NCBI GenBank assembly: GCA_011391405.1
Contig: JAABQQ010000227.1
Coordinates: forward strand, 1 to 64,000
From: Gammaproteobacteria bacterium
Lineage (GTDB): Bacteria; Pseudomonadota; Gammaproteobacteria; Steroidobacterales; Steroidobacteraceae
Direction: 5' to 3'
DNA: 64,000 nt
Shown: positions 9,706 to 18,813 of the stretch, piece by piece
Numbering within the stretch: the first letter of the stretch is position 1
Layout: every line of letters begins with the position of its first letter
Made by a program: the position numbers and the translations under genes
Notes under the pieces: generated by a model
The model's database searches: none
What the model saw: only the letters and a program-made list of their open reading frames with translations
Told to the model about the DNA's origin: nothing

Positions 9706-11652
9706 TCAGAACATCTCGGAAGCGCCCGGCTCTGCCGTCGTCCGGTTTGCCTCGCGCGATTCGATGAAATCGCCCGTGATCATTTCATCGTAGGCCTGGC
9801 CCGGGCCGACCATCGGGTACACACCCGCTTCAGTATCGATGATCACTTCGAGGAAAGCCGGGCCTTTGAACTCGATGAACTCCTTCACCACCCGCGGCAC
9901 GTCGGCCTTGCGGTCGAGCCGCACGGCGAACTGGTAGCCGTCTGCCTGCGCAGCCTTGACGAAGTCCTTCTTGTGCAGCGATTTGTCGCTGGCCGACAAG
10001 CGGCCCTTGAAGAACAGCTTCTGCCACTGCTTGACCATGCCGTCGCCGAAGTTGTTCAGCACGACGACCTTGATCGGCAGATCGTAGGTCGTGACCGTCT
10101 CGAGTTCGCCGAGGTTCATGCGGATGCTGGCATCGCCGTCGATGTCGATCACGAGCTTGTCGCGACGCGCGAACTGCGCCCCGATCGCCGCGGGCAGGCC
10201 GAACCCCATCGTGCCCATGCTGCCAGACGTGAGCCACAGGCGCGGTTCGCGGAAATCGAAGTACTGCGCCGCCCACATCTGGTGCTGGCCGACGCCGGTC
10301 GCAATCACGGCCTCACCGCGAGTCAGCCGGTTGATCTCCTCGATCACGTAGTACGGCTGGATCAGCTCGCTGTCGCGATCGTAATTCATCGCATGACGGC
10401 GCTTCAGCCCGGCGACGTGCGCATGCCACGGCGACCAGTCGCACTTGAAGCCCGCGGTCTTGCCCTGCAGGCGCAGCTTTTCGAGCGCCGGGCGCAGCAG
10501 GCCGACATGGCTCCACTGCACGCGCTTGACCTTGTTGATCTCGGACGCGTCGACGTCCATGTGCGCGATGCGCTTCGCGTTGCGCGCGAACCTGGCCGGC
10601 ACCCCCGCGACGCGGTCGTCGAAGCGGGCACCGAGGCAGAACAGGAAGTCGCAATCGTCCACCGCGTAGTTCGCGAACGCCGCGCCGTGCATGCCGAGCA
10701 TGTGCAGCGCAAGCGGCTCCGTCGTGTCGTACGTGCCGATACCCATCAGCGTGGTGACGACGGGAATGCCGAACTCGTTGGCGAAGGCCCGCAGCTCGTC
10801 CGCCGCCTCGCTATGGATGACGCCACCGCCGGCGTAGATCAGCGGGCGTTCGGCCTCGCCCAGCATCTGGAAGAATTTCGCCGCGTGATCGTCTTCGAGC
10901 GTGCGGGCGCGCAGTGCCTGCATGCGCGCGTGGTAGCCGCGCATCGGCAGCAGGCCGCTGCCCTGGTAGCTGCCGGCCCAGTTCTGGACATCCTTCGGCA
11001 CGTCGATAACGACCGGGCCTGGACGACCCGAGCGCGCGATCTCGAACGCGGTGCGCACGGTCGCTTCGAGCTTGGCCGGGTCCGTGACGAGGAAGCAGTG
11101 CTTCGCTACGGCTCCCATGATGTTGGAGACCGGCGCTTCCTGGAACGCGTCGGTGCCGATGGCGGACGTGCCGACCTGCCCGCAGATCACGACGATCGGG
11201 ATCGAATCTGCGGCGCAGTCGCGCACCGGCGTGACCGTGTTGGTGGCGCCCGGCCCCGATGTCACGACACAAACGCCCACCTTGCCGCTCGCCCGGGCGT
11301 AACCCGCCGCCATGAAACCTGCGCCCTGCTCATTCGCCGGGACGATCAGCGGCATCGGGCGCGCGCCTGCGGCCAGCTTCGACTGCTGGTCGTTGTGGCG
11401 GAAGATCGCGTCGTACGTTGGCAGGATCGCGCCGCCGCTGTACCCGAAAATGGTGTCGACGCCTTCGTCCGCCAGCACCTGCACGATGATCTCAGCGCCG
11501 CTCATGGACTGGCCGGCCCGCGGGTGTGCGGAGGAGGTGGTCGGCAGTGGACTCGCGGCGATGCTGTTCACGGGCGCGCTCGTTGCAACGGGTGTGGAAA
11601 GATTATGTTGCGCTGCAAACGAGACTAACAGCCGTTGCCGCCGCACGTCCAT
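9706..11652 (-). CDS. ilvI: Acetolactate synthase large (catalytic) subunit
   Basis: A thiamine-diphosphate enzyme of up to 648 residues making 2-acetolactate or 2-aceto-2-hydroxybutyrate for valine, leucine and isoleucine synthesis. Seen are the N-terminal pyrimidine-binding domain with the catalytic Glu in NEQGAGFMAAGYAR, the central FAD-binding domain, and the C-terminal pyrophosphate-binding motif GDASIRMNLGELET through VVLNNFGDGM. The fold begins at SMSGAEIIVQVLADEG, so the start may be ATG 11505; the extra N-terminal ~49 residues are Ser/Thr/Pro-rich and uncertain. The small-subunit gene is immediately upstream but on the opposite strand, unlike the usual ilvIH operon. Confidence 0.93.
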   Translation of the reverse strand: MDVRRQRLLVSFAAQHNLSTPVATSAPVNSIAASPLPTTSSAHPRAGQSMSGAEIIVQVLADEGVDTIFGYSGGAILPTYDAIFRHNDQQSKLAAGARPMPLIVPANEQGAGFMAAGYARASGKVGVCVVTSGPGATNTVTPVRDCAADSIPIVVICGQVGTSAIGTDAFQEAPVSNIMGAVAKHCFLVTDPAKLEATVRTAFEIARSGRPGPVVIDVPKDVQNWAGSYQGSGLLPMRGYHARMQALRARTLEDDHAAKFFQMLGEAERPLIYAGGGVIHSEAADELRAFANEFGIPVVTTLMGIGTYDTTEPLALHMLGMHGAAFANYAVDDCDFLFCLGARFDDRVAGVPARFARNAKRIAHMDVDASEINKVKRVQWSHVGLLRPALEKLRLQGKTAGFKCDWSPWHAHVAGLKRRHAMNYDRDSELIQPYYVIEEINRLTRGEAVIATGVGQHQMWAAQYFDFREPRLWLTSGSMGTMGFGLPAAIGAQFARRDKLVIDIDGDASIRMNLGELETVTTYDLPIKVVVLNNFGDGMVKQWQKLFFKGRLSASDKSLHKKDFVKAAQADGYQFAVRLDRKADVPRVVKEFIEFKGPAFLEVIIDTEAGVYPMVGPGQAYDEMITGDFIESREANRTTAEPGASEMF

Positions 11653-11757
11653 CTAGGCGGTTCCCACCCGATCCCCTATTCTGGGGTGCGGAACCTGGCG
11701 ACTTCGCAGATGGTTTTCGTAATAGAATCATAGAGATGCAGTTTCCCGGAGTCAGCC
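11653..11757. promoter_or_regulatory. Divergent ilvI / ilvH promoter region
   Basis: This 105-base region must carry promoters for both acetolactate synthase subunits. A possible plus-strand -10 box TAGAAT lies at 11723-11728, without a convincing -35. CCCC (11673-11676) and GGGG (11682-11685) form a short dyad. GGAG lies about 6 bases before the ilvH GTG. I see no obvious leader peptide or attenuator. Confidence 0.4.
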
Positions 11758-12261
11758 GTGCCAAGCCAGCGCCACATCATCGCCATCACCCTGCAGAACG
11801 AATCCGGCGCGCTGACCCGCGTGGCAGGCCTGTTCTCGACCCGCGGCTACAACATCGAATCACTGAACGTGGCGGCGACGGACGATCCCACGGTCTCCCG
11901 CCTGACGCTGGTGACGACCGGCAACGACGCCGTTATCCACCAGATCACGCAGCAGTCGCTGAAGCTGGTGGACGTGGTCGACGTCGAAGACGTCACACGC
12001 GAGGAACACTTCGAACGCGAGTTGCTGCTGATCAAGGTCAAGGCCAAGGCCACCCAGGTCGGATCGCTGTGGTCAGCCACGCAACGCGCGGGTGGCCGCG
12101 TGCTCTGGGATGCGGCGGACAGCTTCACCATCGAGCTCACCAGCAGCGAGGCCGACATCAACCGCTTCATGGCGGAAGTCGCGAACTTCGGTGAAGTGCT
12201 CGAGGTGGTGCGCAGCGGCGCGCTCGCGATCCAGAAGGGACGGCACATCCTGGAGTCGTAG
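11758..12261 (+). CDS. ilvH: Acetolactate synthase small (regulatory) subunit
   Basis: A 167-residue regulatory subunit that activates the catalytic subunit and confers valine feedback inhibition. The N-terminal ACT domain (HIIAITLQNESGALTRVAGLFSTRGYNIESL) has the Gly/Asn pattern of the valine-binding site, and the C-terminal ALS_ss_C domain ends ALAIQKGRHILES. The start is GTG 11758, supported by GGAG upstream. Length is normal for IlvH. The catalytic subunit gene lies across a 105-base gap in the opposite direction, so the two subunits must be balanced through divergent promoters rather than one transcript. Confidence 0.95.
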   Translation: MPSQRHIIAITLQNESGALTRVAGLFSTRGYNIESLNVAATDDPTVSRLTLVTTGNDAVIHQITQQSLKLVDVVDVEDVTREEHFERELLLIKVKAKATQVGSLWSATQRAGGRVLWDAADSFTIELTSSEADINRFMAEVANFGEVLEVVRSGALAIQKGRHILES

Positions 12262-12322
12262 CGGCTAAGCTACGCGCGTCGCATTGGGAACGCGGCGATC
12301 ATCCGGTTGAGGTGTCACAGGC

Positions 12323-14110
12323 ATGGCTGATGTTTTCGTTTCCTACGCTCGCAGCGACAAAACTCGCGTAGCACCGCTGGTGGCCGCGATCCAGGCGCAG
12401 GGTTGGTCGGTGTGGTGGGATCCGGAGATCGACGCCGGGCAGCAGTTCGACGACCAGATCGAAGTCGAACTGAAGGCGGCCAAGGCCGTACTCGTGGTCT
12501 GGACGCCGACCTCGGCAGCATCGCGCTGGGTGCGGGGCGAGGCGCGCGAGGCGGCGGACCGCGGCACGCTGGTCCCGGTGCGCTTCGAAGGCGCCAGCCT
12601 GCCGATGGATGTGCGGGCGATTCACACCACGGACCTCGATGGCTGGGGCGACGACGCCCAGAGCGCGCCGTTCCAGGCGCTGCTGCGATCGCTCAGTGCA
12701 ATGATCGCCCGCAATGATGCGCCTCCGGCACGAGGCACCGGAGCAAACCCAGCGCCGTCCACGATCCCGCCTCGACTGGCGATCTGTGTCCTGCCGTTCG
12801 CCAACATGAGCGGTGACCCGGAACAGGAGTACTTCAGCGACGGCATCAGCGAGGACGTCATTACCGACCTGAGCAAGGTTTCAGCACTCGCGGTCGCGTC
12901 CCGCAACAGCGCCTTCATTTACAAGGGCAAGCAGGTCGATGTGCCGAAGGTGGCCCGTGAACTGAAGGTCAGCCACGTGCTGGAAGGCAGCGTGCGCAAG
13001 GCAGGAGGCCGGGTCCGCATCACTGCCCAGCTGGTTGACGGATTGACCAACGACAGCGTCTGGGCGGAGCGCTATGACCGGGATTTGAACGATATCTTCA
13101 CGTTGCAGGACGAGATCTCGCAGGCCATCGTCAAGGCGTTGAAGCTGAAGTTGCTGCCCGAAGAAAAGAAGGCCATTGAGCAGCGAGGTACCGACAACGT
13201 CGAGGCCTACAACCTCTACCTCATGGCACGGCAGACCTACATCACCGGCAATTCCGCCGACGATCGCGCAGCCTCCGCGATCATCCGTCTCTGCTCCCGG
13301 GCCACGGAGAACGATCCCAACTATGCGCGCGCCTGGGCGCTCATGGCGCTTGGACAGACGCAGTTTCGTGACCTGCGCGGGGGACAGGCCGATGATGGAT
13401 TGGCAGCGGCGGAGCGGGCACTCGCACTCGACGGCAACCTGGCCGAGGCCCACGCGATCAAGGCTGCGATCCTGGCTGAAGGCGGCCGTTACGACGAGGG
13501 GGCGGCCGAAATCGCGATTGCCCTGCGTCTCGACCCCGAGTCCTACGAGGTCAATCGGTCAGCCGGGTACTTCAGCTTCAGGCGGCAGCAGTTGCCGGAC
13601 GCCATTCGTTTTTTCGAGAAAGCCATGGCGCTCGTGGAGACGGACGTCAATTCGGCTTGCATGTTGCTCACCTGTTACACAGCCATCGGCAACTCGCAGA
13701 GCACCCGGCGTGCGGCGCAACTCGCGCTCACGCGTACTGAAGCTGCGCTCGCGCACGACGCCAACAACGGGACAGTTACGGGTTACAGCGCTTATGCCCT
13801 CGCGGCGCTCGGGGAGTCTGAACGGGCCAAGCAGCGCATGGGACGCGCCCTGCTGATCGATCCAGACAACCTGAACATGCGCTACAACTTTGCGTGCGCC
13901 CTCAGTGTGCACCTGAAAGAAACGCAGGCCGCGCTCGACATGCTGGAGCCGGTGCTGGCGAAATTCGCCCGCGGCTTCCTGCACCACGCCAAGGTCGATC
14001 CGGATCTCGATCCCCTGCGCGAAGATCTGCGCTTCAAGGCAATGGTGGCAGCGGCGGAAGCGCGCCTGGCGACGGCGGGTGACGCCAGCGCCCTTCCTGC
14101 GCCGCACTAG
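12323..14110 (+). CDS. TIR domain protein with FlgO/TolB-like and TPR regions
   Basis: A 595-residue protein in three parts. Residues 1-130 are a bacterial TIR domain (MADVFVSYARSDK, WSVWWDPEID, SAASRWVRGEA) with Glu73 at the position of the catalytic Glu of TIR NADases. Residues about 148-285 form the beta-rich domain seen after CyaA/CadC-type regulators (LAICVLPFANMSGD, YFSDGISEDVITDLSKV, VLEGSVRKAGGRVRITAQL). The rest is TPR-like helices. No DNA-binding helix-turn-helix, signal peptide or membrane helix is seen, so it is probably cytosolic. Such proteins are widespread but poorly characterised; signalling, NAD hydrolysis or scaffold roles are all possible. Confidence 0.85.
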   Translation: MADVFVSYARSDKTRVAPLVAAIQAQGWSVWWDPEIDAGQQFDDQIEVELKAAKAVLVVWTPTSAASRWVRGEAREAADRGTLVPVRFEGASLPMDVRAIHTTDLDGWGDDAQSAPFQALLRSLSAMIARNDAPPARGTGANPAPSTIPPRLAICVLPFANMSGDPEQEYFSDGISEDVITDLSKVSALAVASRNSAFIYKGKQVDVPKVARELKVSHVLEGSVRKAGGRVRITAQLVDGLTNDSVWAERYDRDLNDIFTLQDEISQAIVKALKLKLLPEEKKAIEQRGTDNVEAYNLYLMARQTYITGNSADDRAASAIIRLCSRATENDPNYARAWALMALGQTQFRDLRGGQADDGLAAAERALALDGNLAEAHAIKAAILAEGGRYDEGAAEIAIALRLDPESYEVNRSAGYFSFRRQQLPDAIRFFEKAMALVETDVNSACMLLTCYTAIGNSQSTRRAAQLALTRTEAALAHDANNGTVTGYSAYALAALGESERAKQRMGRALLIDPDNLNMRYNFACALSVHLKETQAALDMLEPVLAKFARGFLHHAKVDPDLDPLREDLRFKAMVAAAEARLATAGDASALPAPH

Positions 14111-14173
14111 AGCGTACGCGCCGGATCGAGCCTGAACGCAGGTGACACGAGAACACCACAAGGGGGGCACGAC

Positions 14174-14944
14174 ATGGCCGATGAACGGAACCCGGCAAGC
14201 CTTGCGGCGCAGCGCGATCGGCAAGTCCAGCTTGGCCTGATACTGACGGCGCTCTGGCTGGGCGCAGGTGTGCTGTACGTCGCCGTGTCCATGGGCTGGA
14301 CCGCCTTCCTGCGGTTGCCGCTCGGCGACCTCGGCGATTTCCTCGACGGTGCGTTCGCACCGCTCGCCTTTCTCTGGCTGGTGCTCGGTTTGTTTCTCCA
14401 GCAGCGCGAACTCGCCGCGAACAACGTCGCGATCCAGCGCCAGTTCGAGATCATGCAGCGCACGGCGGAGCACGCCGAGATCCAGACTCGAGCCATTGCC
14501 GCCAACGAGCTGCACGCACGACAGGACACGTTCATCGACGTGGCCCAGCTGGTGATGAACCAGCTCGAGGTGATTGCCGGCATGTTGTTCATTTCGAGCC
14601 AGGGCACGATCGGCGACGGCGTGGTGTCAGACGAAGAGGTCGACACGCTGTTCGCGCGGCTGAGCTCGGGCGAGTCGTCTGTCTTCAGTCGACGCATGAT
14701 CCTGCTGCACGTGCGAGTGGCCGATGCACGAGACGGCTGGGCGCTGTTCTACGGGACGCCGATCCGCACGCAGCACTGCGAGAATTACATCCGCAGTTTC
14801 GAGCGGCTGCTGCGCAGCGCCGCGGGATGCGATCCCGAAGGCATGATCGTGGATGCGCTGCACGGCAACGCACAGGGCCGGCTGTATCGGGTCTTGTGCG
14901 AATTGCGCGATTCGCCGTCAGCCGGTGGGCCAGCCGCCGGCTGA
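14174..14944 (+). CDS. Membrane-anchored coiled-coil protein of unknown function
   Basis: A 256-residue protein I do not recognise. Two hydrophobic segments (about residues 21-43, LGLILTALWLGAGVLYVAVS, and about 60-77, FAPLAFLWLVLGLFL) are followed by a helical, coiled-coil-like stretch rich in Gln/Glu/Ala (QQRELAANNVAIQRQFEIMQRTAEHAEIQ) and a soluble C-terminal domain. The layout resembles small phage-exclusion-type or DUF-type proteins with a short membrane hairpin and coiled coil, but no named family is certain. A GGGGGG run 6 bases before the ATG is a good ribosome site. It follows the TIR-TPR gene by 63 bases on the same strand, so a functional pair is possible. Confidence 0.7.
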   Translation: MADERNPASLAAQRDRQVQLGLILTALWLGAGVLYVAVSMGWTAFLRLPLGDLGDFLDGAFAPLAFLWLVLGLFLQQRELAANNVAIQRQFEIMQRTAEHAEIQTRAIAANELHARQDTFIDVAQLVMNQLEVIAGMLFISSQGTIGDGVVSDEEVDTLFARLSSGESSVFSRRMILLHVRVADARDGWALFYGTPIRTQHCENYIRSFERLLRSAAGCDPEGMIVDALHGNAQGRLYRVLCELRDSPSAGGPAAG

Positions 14945-14949
14945 TCAGA

Positions 14950-15426
14950 TTACGGCAACGCTCCAAATCCCGCGTAACCCTCGTCGAGCGTCTGCAACGC
15001 CGCACGCACCTGCGGCGGAATCGGCACCGGTCGGCGCGTGGCGCTGTCGACATACACGTGCACGAAACGGCCGATCGCCGCGGGTTCGACTTCCTGGTTG
15101 CGGAACAGCCCGATGCGGTAGATCACGCTCGAGTTGCCGAGCCGCTCGAGCGCGAGCCCGGCGTAGACCGTGTCCGGGAAGGTCAGCTCGCCGATGAACT
15201 TGCAGCTGGTCTCCGCCACGATGCCGATCGCCGGCAACTGGCGCACGTCGCAACCACTCGCTTCGATCAGGTAGCCGTTCACGGCGGTGTCGAAGTACGA
15301 GTAGTACACGACGTTATTGACGTGGCCGTACTGGTCGTTGTCCATCCAGCGAGTGGTGATCGTCCGCAGGACGGAAAACTCGTCGCGGCGCGTGGGCGGC
15401 GGCCTGGTCGCTGCGGCTGTGGTCAT
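14950..15426 (-). CDS. Acyl-CoA thioesterase, 4-hydroxybenzoyl-CoA thioesterase type
   Basis: A 158-residue hotdog-fold thioesterase. The N-terminal motif RWMDNDQYGHVNNVVYYSYFD holds the conserved Asp and the His-Val-Asn-Asn of the YbgC/4HBT active site on the long helix. The central strands (CKFIGELTFPDTVYAGL) are typical. It hydrolyses acyl-CoA thioesters in the cytoplasm; the substrate cannot be told. It converges on the membrane coiled-coil gene with 5 bases between stops and is divergent from the alcohol dehydrogenase across 88 bases, in which I see no clear operator. Confidence 0.9.
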   Translation of the reverse strand: MTTAAATRPPPTRRDEFSVLRTITTRWMDNDQYGHVNNVVYYSYFDTAVNGYLIEASGCDVRQLPAIGIVAETSCKFIGELTFPDTVYAGLALERLGNSSVIYRIGLFRNQEVEPAAIGRFVHVYVDSATRRPVPIPPQVRAALQTLDEGYAGFGALP

Positions 15427-15514
15427 GCTGTCTTACTCCAACGGCGCGCCGGTCTGTCGGCTCACGCATTATTGCAGTGGAGCAGCGCCGCGCACATGGG
15501 CTACGCTCGGAGCC

Positions 15515-16642
15515 ATGAAAACCAAGGCTGCCGTACTCCGTGAGCTGGGCCGACCGGGCCCGTATGCCGAATCGAGGCCGCTCGTGATCGAGGAGTTCGA
15601 CCTTGCGTCACCAGGCCCGGGCGAGGTGCTCGTCCGCGTGCGGGCGGCCGGGCTTTGCCACTCCGACCTTTCGGTGATCGACGGCAATCGGCCACGGCCA
15701 CTGCCGATGGTGCTCGGGCACGAGATGGCGGGAATCGTCGAGGAGGTCGGACACGGCGTCACCGACCTGCAACGTGGCGATCACGTCGTCGCCTCGTTCG
15801 TGCCGAGCTGCGGCGTCTGCGGACCCTGCGTCGCTGGCCGGCCCGCGCTGTGCGAGCCCGGACTCGCGTCGAACACGGCGGGTACACTGCTCTCGGGTGC
15901 GCGCCGGCTCTGCCAGCACGGCGAACCGGTCAATCACCATCTCGGCGTTTCGGGGTTCGCCGAGTGGTCGACCGTTTCGCGTCGGTCGCTGGTGCGCGTG
16001 GATCCGACATTGCCGTTCGCAGAAGCGGCGCTGTTCGGCTGCGCCGTGATCACCGGCGTCGGCGCGGTGGTCAACACTGCGGCGATGCCGAAGCATTCGT
16101 CGCTGGCCGTGATCGGTCTTGGCGGCGTTGGGCTCGCGGCATTGCTGGCCGGACGCATGTTCGACGCGAGCCCGATCGTGGCGATCGACCTGCACGAGGC
16201 CAAGCTGGCCAAGGCCCGTGAACTCGGCGCGACGCACACGTTCAACGCGGCCGATTCCGACTGCGCGGACCGGGTGCGCGAAGCGAGTGGCGGCGGCGTG
16301 GCCTACGCCTTCGAGATGGCCGGTTCGGCGCGCGCTCTCGAACTCGCCTATCGCGTCACGCGGCGCGGCGGCACCACAGTGTCAGCTGGCCTGCCGCATC
16401 CGCAGCAGCAGGTGTCGTTGTCGCACGTGAGCCTCGTCGCCGAAGAACGGACCCTCAAGGGCAGCTATCTCGGCAGCTGCGTGCCCGAGCGCGACATCCC
16501 GCAGTACATCGAGTGGTATCGCGCAGGACGCTTGCCGGTGGACAGGTTACTGAGCGAGCGCATCCGGCTCGACGACATCAACGGCGCGTTCGACCGGCTC
16601 GCGGCGGGCGTGTCGATCCGGCAGGTCATCGAGATTGGGTGA
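15515..16642 (+). CDS. Zinc-dependent alcohol dehydrogenase, class III/MDR type
   Basis: A 375-residue medium-chain dehydrogenase. The catalytic zinc site is Cys in AGLCHSDLSVI, His-Glu in LGHEMAGIVEEVG, and the structural zinc loop is CGVCGPCVAGRPALC. The NAD(P)-binding Rossmann fold is AVIGLGGVGLAALLAGRMF followed by Asp in VAIDLHEAKL. The arrangement resembles NDMA-dependent or AdhB/FrmA-like enzymes. GGAG lies upstream of ATG 15515. The stop overlaps the start of the CIA30-like gene by 8 bases. The alcohol substrate is not predictable. Confidence 0.9.
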   Translation: MKTKAAVLRELGRPGPYAESRPLVIEEFDLASPGPGEVLVRVRAAGLCHSDLSVIDGNRPRPLPMVLGHEMAGIVEEVGHGVTDLQRGDHVVASFVPSCGVCGPCVAGRPALCEPGLASNTAGTLLSGARRLCQHGEPVNHHLGVSGFAEWSTVSRRSLVRVDPTLPFAEAALFGCAVITGVGAVVNTAAMPKHSSLAVIGLGGVGLAALLAGRMFDASPIVAIDLHEAKLAKARELGATHTFNAADSDCADRVREASGGGVAYAFEMAGSARALELAYRVTRRGGTTVSAGLPHPQQQVSLSHVSLVAEERTLKGSYLGSCVPERDIPQYIEWYRAGRLPVDRLLSERIRLDDINGAFDRLAAGVSIRQVIEIG

Positions 16643-17141
16643 GGTAAGCCGACTGGTCGATTTCGACGACGCAGCCGATTTTGTGGCGTGGCAGCCAATC
16701 GACGACGTAGTGATGGGCGGGGTGTCGCGCAGCACGTTCAAGCAGGCGGCGCATGGCATCGCCAGCTTCTGCGGCCTGGTCTCGCTCGATTACGGCGGCG
16801 GCTTCGCGTCGGTGCGCACGAAACCGCAGGCGTGGGCAACGGGCGGTGCGGAATCCTTCATGCTGCGCTGTCGTGGCGATGGCCGACAGTACAAGTTCAC
16901 GGTGCGCACGGACGATGGTTTCGACGGCGTGCAGTACCAGGCACGCTTCGCTCCGCCGCGGGAAGAATGGACGACGGTCGTCATTCCGTTGACGGAGTTC
17001 GCCGCGAGCTTGCGCGGACGCTCGGTGCCCGGTGTGCAGCCGCTTGATCCGGCGCATATTCGCCAGCTCGGGCTGATGATCAGCGACAAACAGGCAGGGC
17101 CGTTTGAGTTGCTGGTGGACTGGATCGACGTTGCTTGCTAG
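16635..17141 (+). CDS. CIA30 family protein
   Basis: A 168-residue protein of the CIA30 fold (a jelly-roll, carbohydrate-binding-like domain first known from a complex I assembly factor). Diagnostic features are DDVVMGGVSRS near the N-terminus, GGFASVRTKP, SFMLRCRGDGRQYKFTVRT and a C-terminal LGLMISDKQAGPFELLVDWI. The start is taken as TTG 16635, overlapping the dehydrogenase stop; no ATG is available before the domain. Bacterial members are often linked to redox genes, but a link to complex I assembly is unproven. Its last 4 bases overlap the convergent outer-membrane protein gene. Confidence 0.8.
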   Translation: MGEVSRLVDFDDAADFVAWQPIDDVVMGGVSRSTFKQAAHGIASFCGLVSLDYGGGFASVRTKPQAWATGGAESFMLRCRGDGRQYKFTVRTDDGFDGVQYQARFAPPREEWTTVVIPLTEFAASLRGRSVPGVQPLDPAHIRQLGLMISDKQAGPFELLVDWIDVAC

Positions 17142-18811
17142 AAGCGGACCTTGGTCTCGATGACGAACTGCACGCTGTCGATGTCGTCGCCGCCGTCGAG
17201 CGGGAACGCCAGGTCGATGTGAATGACGTTGCCGAACGCGGAACGGCTCGAGCCGAGGCGCAGGCCGATGCCGACGTTCTTCAGCAACCCGTCGCTGGTG
17301 GCGCCGGTGACGTCGGTTCCCCAGGTCCGTCCCATGTCGAAGAAAGCCGCGCCGGCCACGTGAAACAGGCGGAACGGATACCAGTCCGTGTAGTAGCGCT
17401 CCTCGAGCGTCAGCAGCGCGCGTGACGTGCCCGCCTGGTAACGCAACGGATAACCGCGCAGGCCCTCCTCACCGCCGAGCAGCAGTTGCTGGTCCGCGTC
17501 CAGCTTCTCGGTCACGGCACCGTTGACCGTCGCGAAGAATTTCGTGTTCTCCGAGGTACGGGCGTAGTACCGGGCTGCGGCCGACAGCACGGCATTGCGC
17601 AGGCCATCGTTCTCGACGCGGCCCGTCGCGACCGTGGTCACGAACAGCGAGCGTTCGCGCCCGAGATCCCAGCCGTTCTGTGCGTAGGCGCTCAACATCA
17701 GCGCGTCGCGGTCGGATCCCAGCGACTCCGCCGCGTAGCCCACTCGTCCGCCCGCCCGCAGCCCGAGCAGCACGTCTTCCGTGCGCTCGATCTGGTCCTG
17801 GTTCGTGCGTACCTCATACACGTCCTCGACCAGGTCGAACCCCAGCCACGGATAGGCGAGTTCAATGTCCTCTGGCAGCGGCCCGCCGAGCGGCTCGTCC
17901 GGCGTCGCCGCGTACCGACGACGGTGATAGGTCGCGCCCGCCGTCCAGCGTCGCACCCAGCCGTCACGCCAGCCTGCCGACCGCCCGCCGTAGACCTCCA
18001 CGAACTGCTCGTCGTTCTGGAACTCGCCGACCTCCTCGCCGTAGGCGTAGCGCGGGTCGTTGCGGATCGAGTCATAGAGGTAGACGCCCGCCGCCCGGCG
18101 CGTGTCGAGCGCGTAGAACGGCCGGTCCACGCGCAATGCCTTGGTGTCGCCGTCGTCCGCATCGCTGTAGACGATGCCGAGCCGCGTCCACGTCGAGTGG
18201 AAATGGGGGTCGAAGAACTCGAAATTGATCGCTTCACGGTCGACGTCGTTGGACCAGCCGAAGGACAGCTTCTGGCCATTGCCGAGCAGGTTTTTCTCCT
18301 CCAACTGGATCGAGCCCGAATTTTCGCCGCCCTGCCGGTTGAAGTTGATGCCGGGATTCAGCGTCCAGGTATCGCGCGTGCGGACCTCGAGGTCGACTTT
18401 CCTGCCGTCCCACGCCACGGGACGGATCACCGCGTCGTTGAGGAAGTCGTTGGCGCGAAGGATGCGCTCCGTCTCCTCCACGACACGATGCAGGTAAGGT
18501 TCGCCGGACCGGAACAGCAGCTGGTTAAAGACCACCTTGTCGCGGGTGTTGATGTGCAGCCGATTCGCCGTGCGATAGAGCCAGCCGCTTTCGCCGGGGA
18601 TCGACGGATCGAAGATGTCGCCCACGACGACCCGGATGTCGCCGATGACGGCGCCGGCCGCCTCGAGCTCCGATCCGGAAGGCAGGCCGGACGGCCAGTC
18701 GTGCGCGAGATCCTGGCCGGCACTTGCGGCTGCGCCCGCCGCGTGCACGGTTCCGCCGAGCAGCGACAGCAGCAGCAGGAACAGCGCGATCCAGGAGTGT
18801 CGCTTGTGCAC
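17138..18811 (-). CDS. Outer-membrane beta-barrel protein, BamA/TamA (Omp85) superfamily
   Basis: A 557-residue exported protein with a Sec signal peptide (about residues 1-25, IALFLLLLSLLGGTVHAAG), one or two POTRA-like segments (DKVVFNQLLFRSGEPYLHRVVEETERILRANDFLND) and a C-terminal barrel with Omp85 signatures (GGEEGLRGYPLRYQAGT, FFDMGRTWG, VGIGLRLGSSRS). The last residue is Phe in ETKVRF, the usual outer-membrane insertion signal. It is shorter than BamA and has far fewer POTRA domains, so it is a secondary member that may insert or pass a specific partner. Its ATG lies 2 bases after the stop of the quinone oxidoreductase gene, so they are probably co-transcribed. Confidence 0.85.
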   Translation of the reverse strand: MHKRHSWIALFLLLLSLLGGTVHAAGAAASAGQDLAHDWPSGLPSGSELEAAGAVIGDIRVVVGDIFDPSIPGESGWLYRTANRLHINTRDKVVFNQLLFRSGEPYLHRVVEETERILRANDFLNDAVIRPVAWDGRKVDLEVRTRDTWTLNPGINFNRQGGENSGSIQLEEKNLLGNGQKLSFGWSNDVDREAINFEFFDPHFHSTWTRLGIVYSDADDGDTKALRVDRPFYALDTRRAAGVYLYDSIRNDPRYAYGEEVGEFQNDEQFVEVYGGRSAGWRDGWVRRWTAGATYHRRRYAATPDEPLGGPLPEDIELAYPWLGFDLVEDVYEVRTNQDQIERTEDVLLGLRAGGRVGYAAESLGSDRDALMLSAYAQNGWDLGRERSLFVTTVATGRVENDGLRNAVLSAAARYYARTSENTKFFATVNGAVTEKLDADQQLLLGGEEGLRGYPLRYQAGTSRALLTLEERYYTDWYPFRLFHVAGAAFFDMGRTWGTDVTGATSDGLLKNVGIGLRLGSSRSAFGNVIHIDLAFPLDGGDDIDSVQFVIETKVRF

Positions 18812-18813
18812 GC

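Noticed and set aside
10000..11600. Long antisense open frames opposite ilvI, chrA and other GC-rich genes
   Set aside because: They mirror codon bias of the real genes, are rich in Arg, Ala and His, and have no domains.
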